DNA of 64,000 nt, from the NCBI RefSeq assembly GCF_000167195.1, contig NZ_AADV02000006.1, positions 1 to 64,000 of the forward strand, read 5' to 3'. The DNA is from Crocosphaera watsonii WH 8501 (GTDB lineage: Bacteria; Cyanobacteriota; Cyanobacteriia; Cyanobacteriales; Microcystaceae). Shown in pieces: positions 46,301 to 55,365 of this stretch. The notes beneath the pieces were generated by a model. That model saw only the letters and a program-made list of their open reading frames with translations, was not told where the DNA came from and ran no database searches. Both the position numbers and the translations under genes were made by a program. Every line of letters starts with the position of its first letter. Positions within the stretch are counted from its first letter, which is position 1.

Positions 46301-46511
46301 CAGACATCGCCTTTTAGAATGGCTCACAGATGTTATCCATGCTCAAGAAATGGTAGAGATAGAAACCCATATTTTTGAGAATTTGATCCAGGGTTTAGAA
46401 GAAATATTAACTATGGAGCAAATGGTTATTCTAACCCCATTTCTGAAACAGGCAAAAATTACGCTACTAGAAACAAAGCCCGAATCTGAAACCTTAAAAG
46501 TAGGAGCATAA
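46301..46511 (+). pseudogene. 3' part of the first gene of an slr0144-slr0152-like cluster
   Basis: An open frame leaving the element reads HRLLEWLTDVIHAQEMVEIE and ends TKPESETLKVGA four bases before the next gene, so it is cotranscribed with the cluster. Its 5' end is missing at the element boundary; the apparent TTG start near 46278 lies inside the inverted repeat. Helical, family unknown. Confidence 0.55.
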
Positions 46512-46515
46512 ATTA

Positions 46516-47175
46516 ATGATTGATGTTGCCAATTTAGTCGAAAAGTCTTCCTTTAAGGGTAATTACTTTTCCCCAGACATTTATCTACAAGGAGACTTTG
46601 AATTTGGATTATTAGAGAACCGTAGTGGTTCCCGTTTATTAGCTCTGCCCCAACCTTTATTAGAGGCACTTTACAATACCCTAGAAGATGAACTAGGGGA
46701 GGGAAGTAGTGTTGCTTTATTCAGTATTGGTCGTTGGTGGGGAAAAAATTTCTATCAGAGATTTGCCGATGAATTAGGGGAATACTACGGAAAACCTCTA
46801 GCACAAATGAACATGATTCAATTTGTTCAATGCTTAAAAGAATGCTGGAAAGCTCATGGTTGGGGAGTTCTTGATATTGACCTCAAATACTATCAAAATG
46901 GTTTTATAGTACCCCAAATTTCTAATTCTCCTTTTGCTCGATTTGCTCCTCAAAATAAGCGTCCTATGTGTTTCCTAGAAGCAGGAATTATGAGTGCTTT
47001 TTTCAGTAAAATAACAGGAGAAAAATTACACTGTATTCAAACCACTTGTGAATCTATGGGAGCTAATTCTAATTACTTTGTAATTGGTTTAGCTGAAAGA
47101 CTTGAATCCGTAGAAGCATGGCGAGAAGAAGGTCATGATCATAATAAAATTATGGAATTATTATGTCGTGATTAA
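46516..47175 (+). CDS. V4R-domain protein (Slr0144/Slr0147-like)
   Basis: 219 residues with a 4-vinyl-reductase (V4R) small-molecule-binding domain in the C-terminal half (FLEAGIMSAFFSKITGEKLH, then CIQTTCESMGANSNYFVIGL with paired cysteines). In Synechocystis two V4R proteins belong to the slr0144-slr0152 cluster linked to photosystem II assembly and repair. The V4R fold may bind a tetrapyrrole or similar ligand. It is followed by a ferredoxin gene after 36 bp. Confidence 0.8.
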   Translation: MIDVANLVEKSSFKGNYFSPDIYLQGDFEFGLLENRSGSRLLALPQPLLEALYNTLEDELGEGSSVALFSIGRWWGKNFYQRFADELGEYYGKPLAQMNMIQFVQCLKECWKAHGWGVLDIDLKYYQNGFIVPQISNSPFARFAPQNKRPMCFLEAGIMSAFFSKITGEKLHCIQTTCESMGANSNYFVIGLAERLESVEAWREEGHDHNKIMELLCRD

Positions 47176-47211
47176 TTGAACCAAAACTAATCAATTTAGG
47201 ATACTTTAGAA

Positions 47212-47694
47212 ATGCCAAAAACAGTCAAACTTGACCCGATTAACGAAAAGGTTGATATACTAACTAACGATAATCTTTTGAGTGGTTTATTAGCCAAAGA
47301 TTTGAATGTTTGGAAAGAGTGCGGTGGCCGGGGAATGTGTTCCACTTGCCATGTTTTTATCACAGATGGAATGGAGAGTTTATCCCCTGTTAACCGCCGA
47401 GAAATTCGCACTATGGAAGTGATTACCACTGCTGGTAAATGCTCTCGTTTAGCTTGTCAAGCAAGGGTTATCGGGGACGGGGTTGTAGTAGAAGTTCCTT
47501 CGGGGATGTATGTCAATGAAATCGATAATATTGAAGATTTAATTGGCAGTCGTGCCAAAGATAATATCCTTCATCCCATCACTGGTGCGCTCTTAGTTGA
47601 AAAGGATAAATTGGTTACTCGAACCATGATTACTCAACTAAAAGATACGCAAGTTGAAGTTGCTGAATACATGGCAAAAGTTCAAGATGCTTAA
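47212..47694 (+). CDS. 2Fe-2S ferredoxin-like protein (Slr0148-like)
   Basis: 160 residues. The N-terminal half has the ferredoxin iron ligands CGGRGMCSTC (about 37-46) and a later Cys in CSRLACQARV (about 77-86). The C-terminal extension of about 60 residues (LIGSRAKDNILHPITGALLV) is not part of a simple ferredoxin. It probably transfers electrons within the V4R/phycobiliprotein-like cluster. Confidence 0.82.
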   Translation: MPKTVKLDPINEKVDILTNDNLLSGLLAKDLNVWKECGGRGMCSTCHVFITDGMESLSPVNRREIRTMEVITTAGKCSRLACQARVIGDGVVVEVPSGMYVNEIDNIEDLIGSRAKDNILHPITGALLVEKDKLVTRTMITQLKDTQVEVAEYMAKVQDA

Positions 47695-47731
47695 TTTATT
47701 TAAACCCTAATTTTATTATCGAGGAATAATA

Positions 47732-48205
47732 ATGTTAACCCAGTTTTCAAACCTTAGTGTAAACACCGATGGCCGTTACGCGACTGATTCTGAATTAGAA
47801 TTTATTAACGATTATTTAGAATCAATGGCTATGCGAGTTCAAACCTACGAAAAAATTCAAGCAAATGAAGAAGCAATTGTTCAAGAAGTTGATGAAAAAA
47901 TGCAGGAATTAAATAAAAATGATTCCTTGTTCAAAATGGATGAAAATACAAAAATAGTTTGTCTAAGAGATCGAAAAAATGCCATTAAATATACCAGTGC
48001 GGCAATGTTAATCAATGATTTAGATCGTTTGCGTGATGGTCTTTTGATTTGGTTAAAAACCATTGTTAAAGCTGTTGGATATGATCGTTTTGTCCGAACT
48101 CACTACCCCATTATTCAGGAGGTAATTCAAGAGTATTTAACCCCCGAAGAGGCTAAGTATATATTACCAGCTTTTCAACTCGATTGCACTATTTTAGGTG
48201 CTTAA
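47732..48205 (+). CDS. Phycobiliprotein-like (globin-fold) protein of the photosystem II cluster
   Basis: 157 residues, all-helical, resembling phycobiliprotein subunits in layout: an N-terminal helical pair (TQFSNLSVNTDGRYATDSEL) and a central VCLRDRKNAIKYTSAAMLIN that aligns with the ApcA/ApcB bilin region. Cys77 falls at the bilin-attachment position (ApcA Cys81), although the DYYLR that follows in real phycobiliproteins is absent. It corresponds to an allophycocyanin-like member of the slr0144-slr0152 cluster. Confidence 0.7.
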   Translation: MLTQFSNLSVNTDGRYATDSELEFINDYLESMAMRVQTYEKIQANEEAIVQEVDEKMQELNKNDSLFKMDENTKIVCLRDRKNAIKYTSAAMLINDLDRLRDGLLIWLKTIVKAVGYDRFVRTHYPIIQEVIQEYLTPEEAKYILPAFQLDCTILGA

Positions 48206-48250
48206 AATTTCTTTTCAATCATTTAATTATTAACTATTAAGGAGCTACAA

Positions 48251-48571
48251 ATGAGTCAAACTAACGGTTCTTTCCAAGTCACATTAATTAACCCCAAACG
48301 CAGCTTAAATCAAACTATCAGGGTTTCCTCAGAAGACTATATTCTTGATATTGCAGAAATCAAAGGCGTTAAACATCCGGCTTCTTGTCGTGCTGCCTCT
48401 TGTTTTGATTGTTTGGGTAAACTTATTTCTGGAAAATTTGAACAAACAGAAAAGGCTGAATCCTTTCTGAGACCAGACGAATTAGATCAAGGATATGTAT
48501 TACTTTGTGCTTGTTCTCCTACATCTGACTGCACCATTTTAACCCATCAAGAAGAAGAATATTTAGTTTAA
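48251..48571 (+). CDS. petF-like: Plant-type [2Fe-2S] ferredoxin (Slr0150-like)
   Basis: 106 residues. Iron ligands are in SCRAASCFDC (C-x4-C-x2-C) and LLCACSP. It is shorter of charge and more divergent than photosynthetic PetF1, matching the slr0150-type ferredoxins. Follows the phycobiliprotein-like gene by 45 bp with a good ribosome-binding site (AAGGAG). Confidence 0.88.
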   Translation: MSQTNGSFQVTLINPKRSLNQTIRVSSEDYILDIAEIKGVKHPASCRAASCFDCLGKLISGKFEQTEKAESFLRPDELDQGYVLLCACSPTSDCTILTHQEEEYLV

Positions 48572-48602
48572 ATATTCACCGTTTATTAATCTTTAAAAAG
48601 TA

Positions 48603-49559
48603 TTGAATATCATGGAAAATCAAGTAGAACAACAAGAACTAGAAAATCAAAATAATAACAGTAATTTATCTGACATTTTTGATATTTTATCAGGAGTTGG
48701 ATTAGTTGGGGGTGCGGTTGGCTCTTTTTTAGGTAATGCTGCTTTTGCTGCCATTCCTCTTTCTTTCTCAGTTGCTTTACAAATTGCTAACCGTCGTTAA
48801 TTAAAAGTAGAATTAGCTCAAATGCAAGAAAGTTCTACAATGGAGATGACCCAACTTATGAATAGCAATCATTCTACCCTTGTAGAACAATTGCAACAAT
48901 TAAAACAACAGGGAGAAAATAGCTTAAAACAGCAAGATCAAAAATTTAAAACCCTTATCAATGAGTTATCAGATAGAGTTCAAAACAATAAAGAATCTTT
49001 TACTCTTTTAAATGGAAAAGAAAATGAACTAGATCAATTTTATCATCAGTTAGAGTCCCAACTCAATAAAGTTGAAGGTGTTGTTGAAACCCTGCAAAAC
49101 ATCGAAAACTTCTCTCAAATGATTCGTACTAACCCGGAGAGTGCAGAAGCTTATTATCAACGGGGATTGAATCATCAAAAATTAGGGGATAAAACAGGGG
49201 CAATGGAAGACTATACAGAAGCCTTGCATTTAGACTCTACTTATGCTAGAGCCTATCATACCCGAGGGGTTATCTTAGCAGAAATTGGCAACAGAAAACA
49301 GGCTGTTGAAGACTTACGTTTAGCAGCTAAATATTACTTTGAGCAAGGTGATATCGAAAGCTATGAACAAGCGAGAAACCTCAGTAAAGAATTTTATGAG
49401 GTTCGCCATTCTCCAGTTAATACCGAAACAGCAGAAGTAATAGATTCTCAGGATGAAATGAGTCAAGAAATGAACTCCGCACCAATGGATTTAGTGACAG
49501 TCGGTGGTTTATTTGATGATGAAACTGATAGTGAAGAAAACATCTCTATATTGGGTTAA
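48603..49559 (+). pseudogene. TPR membrane protein (Slr0151-like), nonsense codon
   Basis: A 318-codon frame: an acidic N-terminus, a membrane segment (about 33-58, GVGLVGGAVGSFLGNAAFAA), a coiled-coil (about 80-170), then TPR repeats (NPESAEAYYQRGLNHQKLGD; DSTYARAYHTRGVILAEIGN). A TAA at 48798-48800 interrupts IANRR*LKVELAQMQ; CAA (Gln) to TAA explains it, and the rest is in frame. Synechocystis Slr0151 is a TPR protein implicated in photosystem II repair. Translation from an internal ATG at 48822 would give a soluble TPR form lacking the anchor. Confidence 0.8.
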
Positions 49560-49604
49560 AACCTTTTTAAATATTTCATCGTTTGTATGTTAATTCTCCT
49601 TGTC

Positions 49605-49640
49605 AGCAGTGATCTTTTCCATAAGATCACTGCTTTTTCT
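49605..49640 (+). terminator. Rho-independent terminator of the cluster
   Basis: Perfect 12-bp stem AGCAGTGATCTT (49605-49616) and AAGATCACTGCT (49623-49634), 6-nt loop, then TTTTTCTTT. It closes the operon 46 bp after the TPR gene. No kinase gene (slr0152 counterpart) follows. Confidence 0.92.
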
Positions 49641-49671
49641 TTAATAAATGGCTTTTTTGGATTTATCGAAA

Positions 49672-49810
49672 AATCAAGGGTCTAAAACCCCTTCCTAAAG
49701 GACGTAATATGCTAGTGTAGAAGGATACGGGAGGGCATCCCGAAATTCACGCCTTGGGAGACATGAATAGGTAAGACCAGTGATGGCACGTTCAGCCCAG
49801 GAAGCTTCTT
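49672..49810 (+). mobile_element. Second internally deleted IS605 element
   Basis: The left-end motif GGGTCTAAAACCCCTTCC and a hairpin (CCTTCCTAAAGGACG) are followed within 30 bases by a TnpB-like C-terminal frame, KDTGGHPEIHALGDMNR, and then stem-forming sequence (GAAGCTTC region). This is the same layout as 12648-12922: ends plus the last codons of tnpB and nothing between. The right boundary is uncertain. Confidence 0.45.
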
Positions 49811-49862
49811 GCCTAACAGCAGAAGTATGTCACAGTGATAAGGAAATTTTAGCCGAGGGTAG

Positions 49863-49929
49863 GGTGGGTTAGGTGCGGATTTGATTTTGATAAAAACATC
49901 ATAAATTGTTATCTGCACCGTAACCCACC
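49863..49929. repeat. 67-bp inverted-repeat element
   Basis: Arms GGTGGGTTAGGTGC (49863-49876) and GCACCGTAACCCACC (49915-49929) pair with one bulged base around an AT-rich loop. GGTGGGTTA/TAACCCACC-type palindromes are widespread in cyanobacterial intergenic regions and are probably tiny MITEs. Confidence 0.7.
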
Positions 49930-49963
49930 ATTTTAAATATGTAGTCTGTTATGCTTTTTACAC

Positions 49964-51970
49964 CCCAGATTCCGCACTTCAAAAAGTAGCATTAAATACT
50001 ACAAGCCTGGGGTTAATAATTAAGTATAATTGCTTAAGCTCTTGAAGACAAAAAAGTGGGATAATTGCTTAAGTTGTTTCCTCTGTAAAAAAAGAGCGAA
50101 AAATGTCTTATTTAGAAGAAATACAAGTTAAAAATTTAGACCATTTAGGGATAGTAGCTGGTTTAATTGATGAAATAGGAATAGTCAAAATAATTAATAA
50201 TAAATTAGGAATAGATGTTAGAGAAAAAATCTCAGCAGGTACAGTAGTTAAGTCTATTTTAATCAATGGACTAGGATTTGTTTCAAGACCTCTATATTTA
50301 TTCAGTCAGTTTTTTCAAGATAAAGCCATTGAGAAATTGTTAGGAGAAAGAATTAAACCTGATTACCTTAATGATGATAAAATTGGGAGAGTAATGGATG
50401 AATTATATAAATATGGACTAAATGATATTTTTATTGAAGTAGTTTTAGAAGTAATTAAAAAAATTAAAATAGACCTTAAATACTCCCATTTAGATTCCAC
50501 GTCATTTCATTTAGATGGAGAATATAAAAGGGAAGAAGATAAAGAGAAACAGGAAGAAGAAAAAATTATTAAAGAAAGACCAATTTTTATTAAGAAAGGA
50601 TATTCTCGGGATCATAGACCAGACTTAAAACAATGTGTCTTGGATTTAATAACAAGCCAAGATGGAGATATTCCATTATTTGTGAGAGTAGGAGATGGAA
50701 ATGAATCTGATAAAGCTGTATTTGGAAAAGTTTTAGTAGAATTCAAAAAGCAAATAAAGTTTGATAGTATCATGGTTTGTGATAGTGCTTTATATGGTCA
50801 AGAAAATCTCCAACTAATCCAACATTTAAAATGGATAACGAGAGTTCCAATGACCATAAAAAAAGCAAAAGAATTAGTGCAAAATATAGAGGTGGAAGAA
50901 GTAAAAGATGAAGATAAAGAAAAAAGAAGTGACCTAAATTTAGAAAGTTATACCTGGAAAGAAGAAATTGTTACTTATGGTGGAATCAAGCAAACTTGGT
51001 TAATAGTCTTGAGTGAAAAAAGACAGAAAAGTGATTTGGAAAAACTAGAAAAACAACTTTCCCAAGAAGAGAAGAAATCCCAAAAATTTCTTAAAGAAAT
51101 ACAATCTGAAGAATTTGAACATCCTCAAGCTGCTCGATATAAATTAAAAGCTATTAATAAAAAATTGAGATTGTTGGAAATAAAAGAAGTTGAACTGATT
51201 GAAACTTACTCAAAAAAAAAGGAAAAGATTTATAAAATGATTAGTCTGATCATCAAAAAAGATGAAGAGATAAGTAGAAAGACTAAAGAAGCAGGAAAAT
51301 TTATTTTAGCAACTAACTTAGTAGAGGAAAATAAATTAGAAGCTAGTGAAATTCTGATAACTTATAAAAACCAGCAATCTACGGAAAGAGGATTTCGATT
51401 TTTGAAAGATCCCTTATTTTTTACTGATAGTTTCTTCGTTGAAAAACCAGAAAGAATAGAAACAATGTTATTTTTAATGTCTTTGTGTTTGTTGATTTAT
51501 AACTTGGGGCAAAGAGAATTAAGAAATTGTTTAAAAAGAGTCAAAAAAGGAATAAATAATCAAGTAGGGAAAGTAACATTGCGTCCGACTTTGAGGTGGA
51601 TATTTCAATGTTTTCAAGGTATTCATTATGTGATTTTAAACGGAGTTAAACAAATTGTCAATTTAACAGAAGAAAGGCGTTTTATATTGAGTTTATTACC
51701 TGCATCTTGTCAAAGATATTATCTATAAATTGAATTGGATAAAGCAAAAATAATAAAAGAATAAGAGTCTAATGATATCAAATGAGAAGAGGAAACTCTC
51801 CTTCGTTTGTGCTGAGTCTTGCTAAGTTTTCAATGAGTATAAATCTTCTTAATTTGATTATTTTTCCTAAAAATTTAATGAAAAGAGAAATATTCTTGCC
51901 CAGGTATGATTTTCGGACTTTTTAAAACTATGTATTTTTTTATACTACATTTTGAAGTGCGGAATCTGGG
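49964..51970 (+). mobile_element. IS1634-family element
   Basis: Bounded by CCCAGATTCCGCACTTC (49964 on) and GAAGTGCGGAATCTGGG (ending 51970), extended by GTAG/CTAC further in; 2007 bp. Single intact transposase. No clear target duplication. It ends one base before the stop codon of the next gene. Confidence 0.88.
50103..51728 (+). CDS. IS1634-family transposase
   Basis: 541 residues with an N-terminal DUF4277-like domain (NLDHLGIVAGLIDEIGIVKI) and a DDE domain: YSHLDSTSFHLDGEY (first Asp), IMVCDSALYGQENL (second Asp) and NQQSTERGFRFLKDP (Glu). A long Lys/Glu-rich coiled segment at about 315-400 is usual for the family. The start ATG at 50103 is preceded by AAAAAAGAGCG. Intact. Confidence 0.9.
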   Translation: MSYLEEIQVKNLDHLGIVAGLIDEIGIVKIINNKLGIDVREKISAGTVVKSILINGLGFVSRPLYLFSQFFQDKAIEKLLGERIKPDYLNDDKIGRVMDELYKYGLNDIFIEVVLEVIKKIKIDLKYSHLDSTSFHLDGEYKREEDKEKQEEEKIIKERPIFIKKGYSRDHRPDLKQCVLDLITSQDGDIPLFVRVGDGNESDKAVFGKVLVEFKKQIKFDSIMVCDSALYGQENLQLIQHLKWITRVPMTIKKAKELVQNIEVEEVKDEDKEKRSDLNLESYTWKEEIVTYGGIKQTWLIVLSEKRQKSDLEKLEKQLSQEEKKSQKFLKEIQSEEFEHPQAARYKLKAINKKLRLLEIKEVELIETYSKKKEKIYKMISLIIKKDEEISRKTKEAGKFILATNLVEENKLEASEILITYKNQQSTERGFRFLKDPLFFTDSFFVEKPERIETMLFLMSLCLLIYNLGQRELRNCLKRVKKGINNQVGKVTLRPTLRWIFQCFQGIHYVILNGVKQIVNLTEERRFILSLLPASCQRYYL

Positions 51971-51971
51971 T

Positions 51972-53294
51972 TTAAGCAAATTGAGAAAAGTATTGGTGAT
52001 AGTTATCCAGATTAATTCCCATTGTCTGTTTAAGCATTTCCCGAACCTCCACAAGTAACATAGAAGACTCAACTTGTTGAAAATATAATATTCTTTCCCT
52101 TAACTCTTCAAGCGTCGAAAAATTATCATTCTCTAATCCATAAACATTGATAATCTTATCTCGGTTATATCTAAAACATGGCAACCCATAACATAGTGAT
52201 TCATAATAAACTGTTGTTGTCAAATTATAGGAAACTGTAAAATCGAAATCATCTTTGCTCAATAAAGTCGATAAATTTTCGTTTGTAGGAACTATCTCCA
52301 TTTTACAACCTTGCGCCATTTCTTTGTAGTAAGTATCATCAAGGTTTTGAGGATGCAATTTTATAAAAAACTCAACATCTGTCATCGTTTTCGATAGTTT
52401 TTGAATGATTTCAATCACTTCTTCGTTAACTAATTCACCTCCTTTTCTACCTAAAAAAACTAAACATTTCTTGAAAGACTGTTTTACTTTATCAATTTCC
52501 CACTGAGTATATTTTGGATTTCCAACTAATAATAACTCTGTGGATGTCATGGCGGAGTCTATGATTTGACTAATGGTATTTTTACTCCAACATAATAGGT
52601 AATCAGTTTGAATATTTTCTATATTGATTAAATCATAAGGAGGAGAATCTTGATTGAGAAAATAACTATCCATAATAGCGTGTTGTAATGAGTAAGTAGG
52701 AATGTCTCTCTTTTGGAAAAATTTTACCAACATATTTTCATAATTCAAGGCACCATTAAAGGTAATATACTTTTTGATTTTTAGCTTATTTTCTTCAGTC
52801 CTCTCAAGAGCATCAATAAAATTTCTATAAAATTGTAATCTACAACTAAACCAAAAAATTTCTTTTATAGTTAAAAGATTAAATAGTTTCGTACAATTAC
52901 TGATAAAAGTTACTAAGAACAATAGAAAAGTTTTACTGAATAAGGGGACTGATTTACTGTCAGTCTTTATGTCTAAAATGAAACTGACAGATTGGCTTAT
53001 TTTCTGACTTGTTAACTCAATAAGTTCACAATAATCATTACAGCGACTTTGATTTTTAGGAATGGTAAAAACAATACCAGGATACTCACAAATGTCTTGT
53101 AAATTATCAATGTATGGATGTTGTTTTATTTGTGATAATATTATTCGATATGCTTGACCTTCAAGCTCATTCTTTCTCTCAAAGTAAATATGATAGATTA
53201 TATAAAAAGCGATAATTTCACCTAAGTTATATCCTTGATATTGATAGGATAGTTTATTTTTTATTTTTTGGTATTTCTCAAAATAATTATTCAT
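51972..53294 (-). CDS. GT-B-type capsule/polysaccharide biosynthesis protein
   Basis: 440 residues. The C-terminal half has the nucleotide-sugar-binding pattern of CDP-glycerol-phosphotransferase- and capsule-type enzymes: CLVFLGRKGGELVNEEVIEI, FFIKLHPQNLDD (the HP motif) and TTVYYESLCYGLPCFRYN (acceptor/donor loop). The N-terminal half is helical with ITFNGALNYENMLVKFFQKR and YSLQHAIMD. Membrane association is likely but there is no clear transmembrane helix beyond about 121-140. The stop at 51972-51974 abuts the IS1634 end, so the C-terminus may be altered. Confidence 0.65.
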   Translation of the reverse strand: MNNYFEKYQKIKNKLSYQYQGYNLGEIIAFYIIYHIYFERKNELEGQAYRIILSQIKQHPYIDNLQDICEYPGIVFTIPKNQSRCNDYCELIELTSQKISQSVSFILDIKTDSKSVPLFSKTFLLFLVTFISNCTKLFNLLTIKEIFWFSCRLQFYRNFIDALERTEENKLKIKKYITFNGALNYENMLVKFFQKRDIPTYSLQHAIMDSYFLNQDSPPYDLINIENIQTDYLLCWSKNTISQIIDSAMTSTELLLVGNPKYTQWEIDKVKQSFKKCLVFLGRKGGELVNEEVIEIIQKLSKTMTDVEFFIKLHPQNLDDTYYKEMAQGCKMEIVPTNENLSTLLSKDDFDFTVSYNLTTTVYYESLCYGLPCFRYNRDKIINVYGLENDNFSTLEELRERILYFQQVESSMLLVEVREMLKQTMGINLDNYHQYFSQFA

Positions 53295-53430
53295 AAGATA
53301 TTTTTTCCAATATCAAATATGTAGCCTCACTAAGTATAAACTAGATTAGTTTTTACTTTCAACAAAACTAAAGTTAACTGTGAGAAGGAAACTCAGGCGT
53401 TAGAGAATTCATCGGGTTTACATTGTATAA

Positions 53431-54183
53431 CTAAATTAGCCCTTCTAGTTCAAGATCCTCGATCATCTGCATTCCCCTGGTATCCCCAAGCCGCAATAAA
53501 GCACTTTTGGCATCTTCTTTAACGCTATAGTCTTCATCTTCTACCAATGCCTCGATTAGAGCATCGATCGCCGTAGCATAAACCACGTTTGATGGGAGTT
53601 CTCGACAGAGTTGCCCGATGGCCCAAGCACAGTTTCCTCGTATGGCCGCCACGGAATCTCTCCTTAATCCTTCAATCAAAGGCGGCATGGCGGCGATCGC
53701 GTCTTCGTATTCTTGTTTAGCGATTTGAGCTAGGCTACTGGCTGCCCAAAGACGTACGGCAGAAATATCGGTTCTCAAAGCATGGATCAAGGGCGCAATA
53801 CTGCTGCGATCGCTGCCGTTGCCCAAAGCCCAAACAATCCCTTTACGGACGTATCCATTCCAATCTCTTCCCAATAACTCTATTAGGGCGGATACTGCTT
53901 CAGGACTGGTATTTCTTCCCAAGGCATAAGCTGCACTAACCCGTACTAAGGGGCAAATATCATCTAGCAGTTGCACCAGTGGGGCGATCGCTCTAGAGTC
54001 TTCTAGTTCACAAAAGACCCTCGCCGCCAGCATTCTCTGTGATGGGTCTTCATCACTCAATTTTGGCAACATTTCCTCTGGATCTGGACTGGGAACCTGT
54101 ACATCTACTGCTTCCAGGCGATCCAAGGGGTCATCAAATTGATCTACACTGTCAATTACGCTGAGGTCGTCGTCGGTTTGCAT
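53431..54183 (-). CDS. HEAT-repeat protein (PBS-lyase-like)
   Basis: 250 residues: an acidic N-terminus, then five or six HEAT/PBS-lyase repeats (SQRMLAARVFCELEDSRAIA; LVRVSAAYALGRNTSPEAVS; YVRKGIVWALGNGSDRSSIA; VRLWAASSLAQIAKQEYEDA; IRGNCAWAIGQLC). Such proteins include phycobilin lyase subunits (CpcE/CpcF) and IaiH, a partner of IscA in Synechocystis. IaiH-like is the closer match in length, though this is inference. It stands alone. Confidence 0.75.
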   Translation of the reverse strand: MQTDDDLSVIDSVDQFDDPLDRLEAVDVQVPSPDPEEMLPKLSDEDPSQRMLAARVFCELEDSRAIAPLVQLLDDICPLVRVSAAYALGRNTSPEAVSALIELLGRDWNGYVRKGIVWALGNGSDRSSIAPLIHALRTDISAVRLWAASSLAQIAKQEYEDAIAAMPPLIEGLRRDSVAAIRGNCAWAIGQLCRELPSNVVYATAIDALIEALVEDEDYSVKEDAKSALLRLGDTRGMQMIEDLELEGLI

Positions 54184-54570
54184 ACTCGTTAGAATGGCCT
54201 ATTGTTAACTATTTAAGCAGGTTTCCTGTCCCTTGTCTTAATTCTCTTTCTGAGGCAACAAAATAATCTCTGTTCTTTATAACTTAAATTTATAGAGTTT
54301 GAAAAATTGATTTTATTTACTCAACAATACTTGCTTTTTTTGAATGGTTAAGAAACAACTCATTTTTGCTGATTATGGCAAAATTTTGCCATATTTGCAT
54401 TTTGTCCATTTTCATGATACTTTATTTTTCAGGTAGGTTGTGGGCTTAGTTTACCTACCTATAACAGTTTAATGGTCTGTATTAGGCATTCTTTCGTCAC
54501 AAGAGCGATTTTCGTTAATTTTTTTGAATTTATCTTGCATTTTTTTAGATAATGTGTATAAAAGTCTAGA
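54184..54570. other. Intergenic region, divergent promoters
   Basis: 387 bp between the divergent HEAT-repeat and pabC-like genes. AT-rich, with several T runs; no hairpin, repeat or small ORF stood out. Confidence 0.4.
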
Positions 54571-55365
54571 GTGAAATATTGGTATGATGGTCAGCTATTT
54601 ACGGAAGACAAAATTTCTCTATCTATTGATGATCCAGGTTTAAAATATGGGGCAACTGTTTTTACTACACTTCGGGTTTATCAGCAGTCTTTAGACCACC
54701 CTTTAACCCAATGGAAAGCCCATTGTCATCGTCTTCAAACCAGTTTACAACAGTTTGCTTGGTGTTTACCGAATTGGCAAAAAATAGCTGAAGGGGCAAA
54801 CTATTTGATAGGGACTTACCCTGTGTTAAGAATAACTATTTTTCCTGATGGTAAAGAATGGATTACAGGACGTTTTTTACCCGAAAATTTAGTTAAATTA
54901 CAGCAGCAAGGGGTCAAAGGATGGTTAGCTAAGGATTCCCTGTTTCAACGCAGTTTACAAGGTCACAAAACTGGCAATTATTTAGGAGCTTACTTAGCTT
55001 TACAAAAAGCTAAAAAACTAGGTTTTCAAGAAGCAATTTTAGTTAATTCACAAGATAATTGGTTGGAAACAACAACGGGAAATCTTTGGGGATGGAAAGA
55101 GGGAACATGGTACACCCCAGGGTTAGAGGTTGGTATCTTACCCGGTATTGGACGATGGCAATTAATTAACTGGTTACGTCAAAAAAATATCAATGTTATA
55201 GAAAACCAATGGAGTCCTTCCTGGGTTAAATCTCTGGAATTAGTTGTCTATACAAACAGTGTTGTGGAAGTCATTCCTTTTTCTTCTATTGATTGTCAGG
55301 GAGAATACCTTAACTTTGATATCTCTGGCGAACTATTACAGATATTATATCAATATTATCAGTGA
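54571..55365 (+). CDS. pabC-like: Class IV aminotransferase (4-amino-4-deoxychorismate lyase-like)
   Basis: 264 residues, PLP-dependent fold type IV. Lys133 in GHKTGNYLGA is the probable Schiff-base lysine and Glu166 in WLETTTGNLW the cofactor-contacting residue; the late motif GILPGIGRWQLINWL is typical. ADC lyase acts in folate synthesis; a D-amino-acid or branched-chain aminotransferase is possible. The start is GTG at 54571. Confidence 0.85.
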   Translation: MKYWYDGQLFTEDKISLSIDDPGLKYGATVFTTLRVYQQSLDHPLTQWKAHCHRLQTSLQQFAWCLPNWQKIAEGANYLIGTYPVLRITIFPDGKEWITGRFLPENLVKLQQQGVKGWLAKDSLFQRSLQGHKTGNYLGAYLALQKAKKLGFQEAILVNSQDNWLETTTGNLWGWKEGTWYTPGLEVGILPGIGRWQLINWLRQKNINVIENQWSPSWVKSLELVVYTNSVVEVIPFSSIDCQGEYLNFDISGELLQILYQYYQ

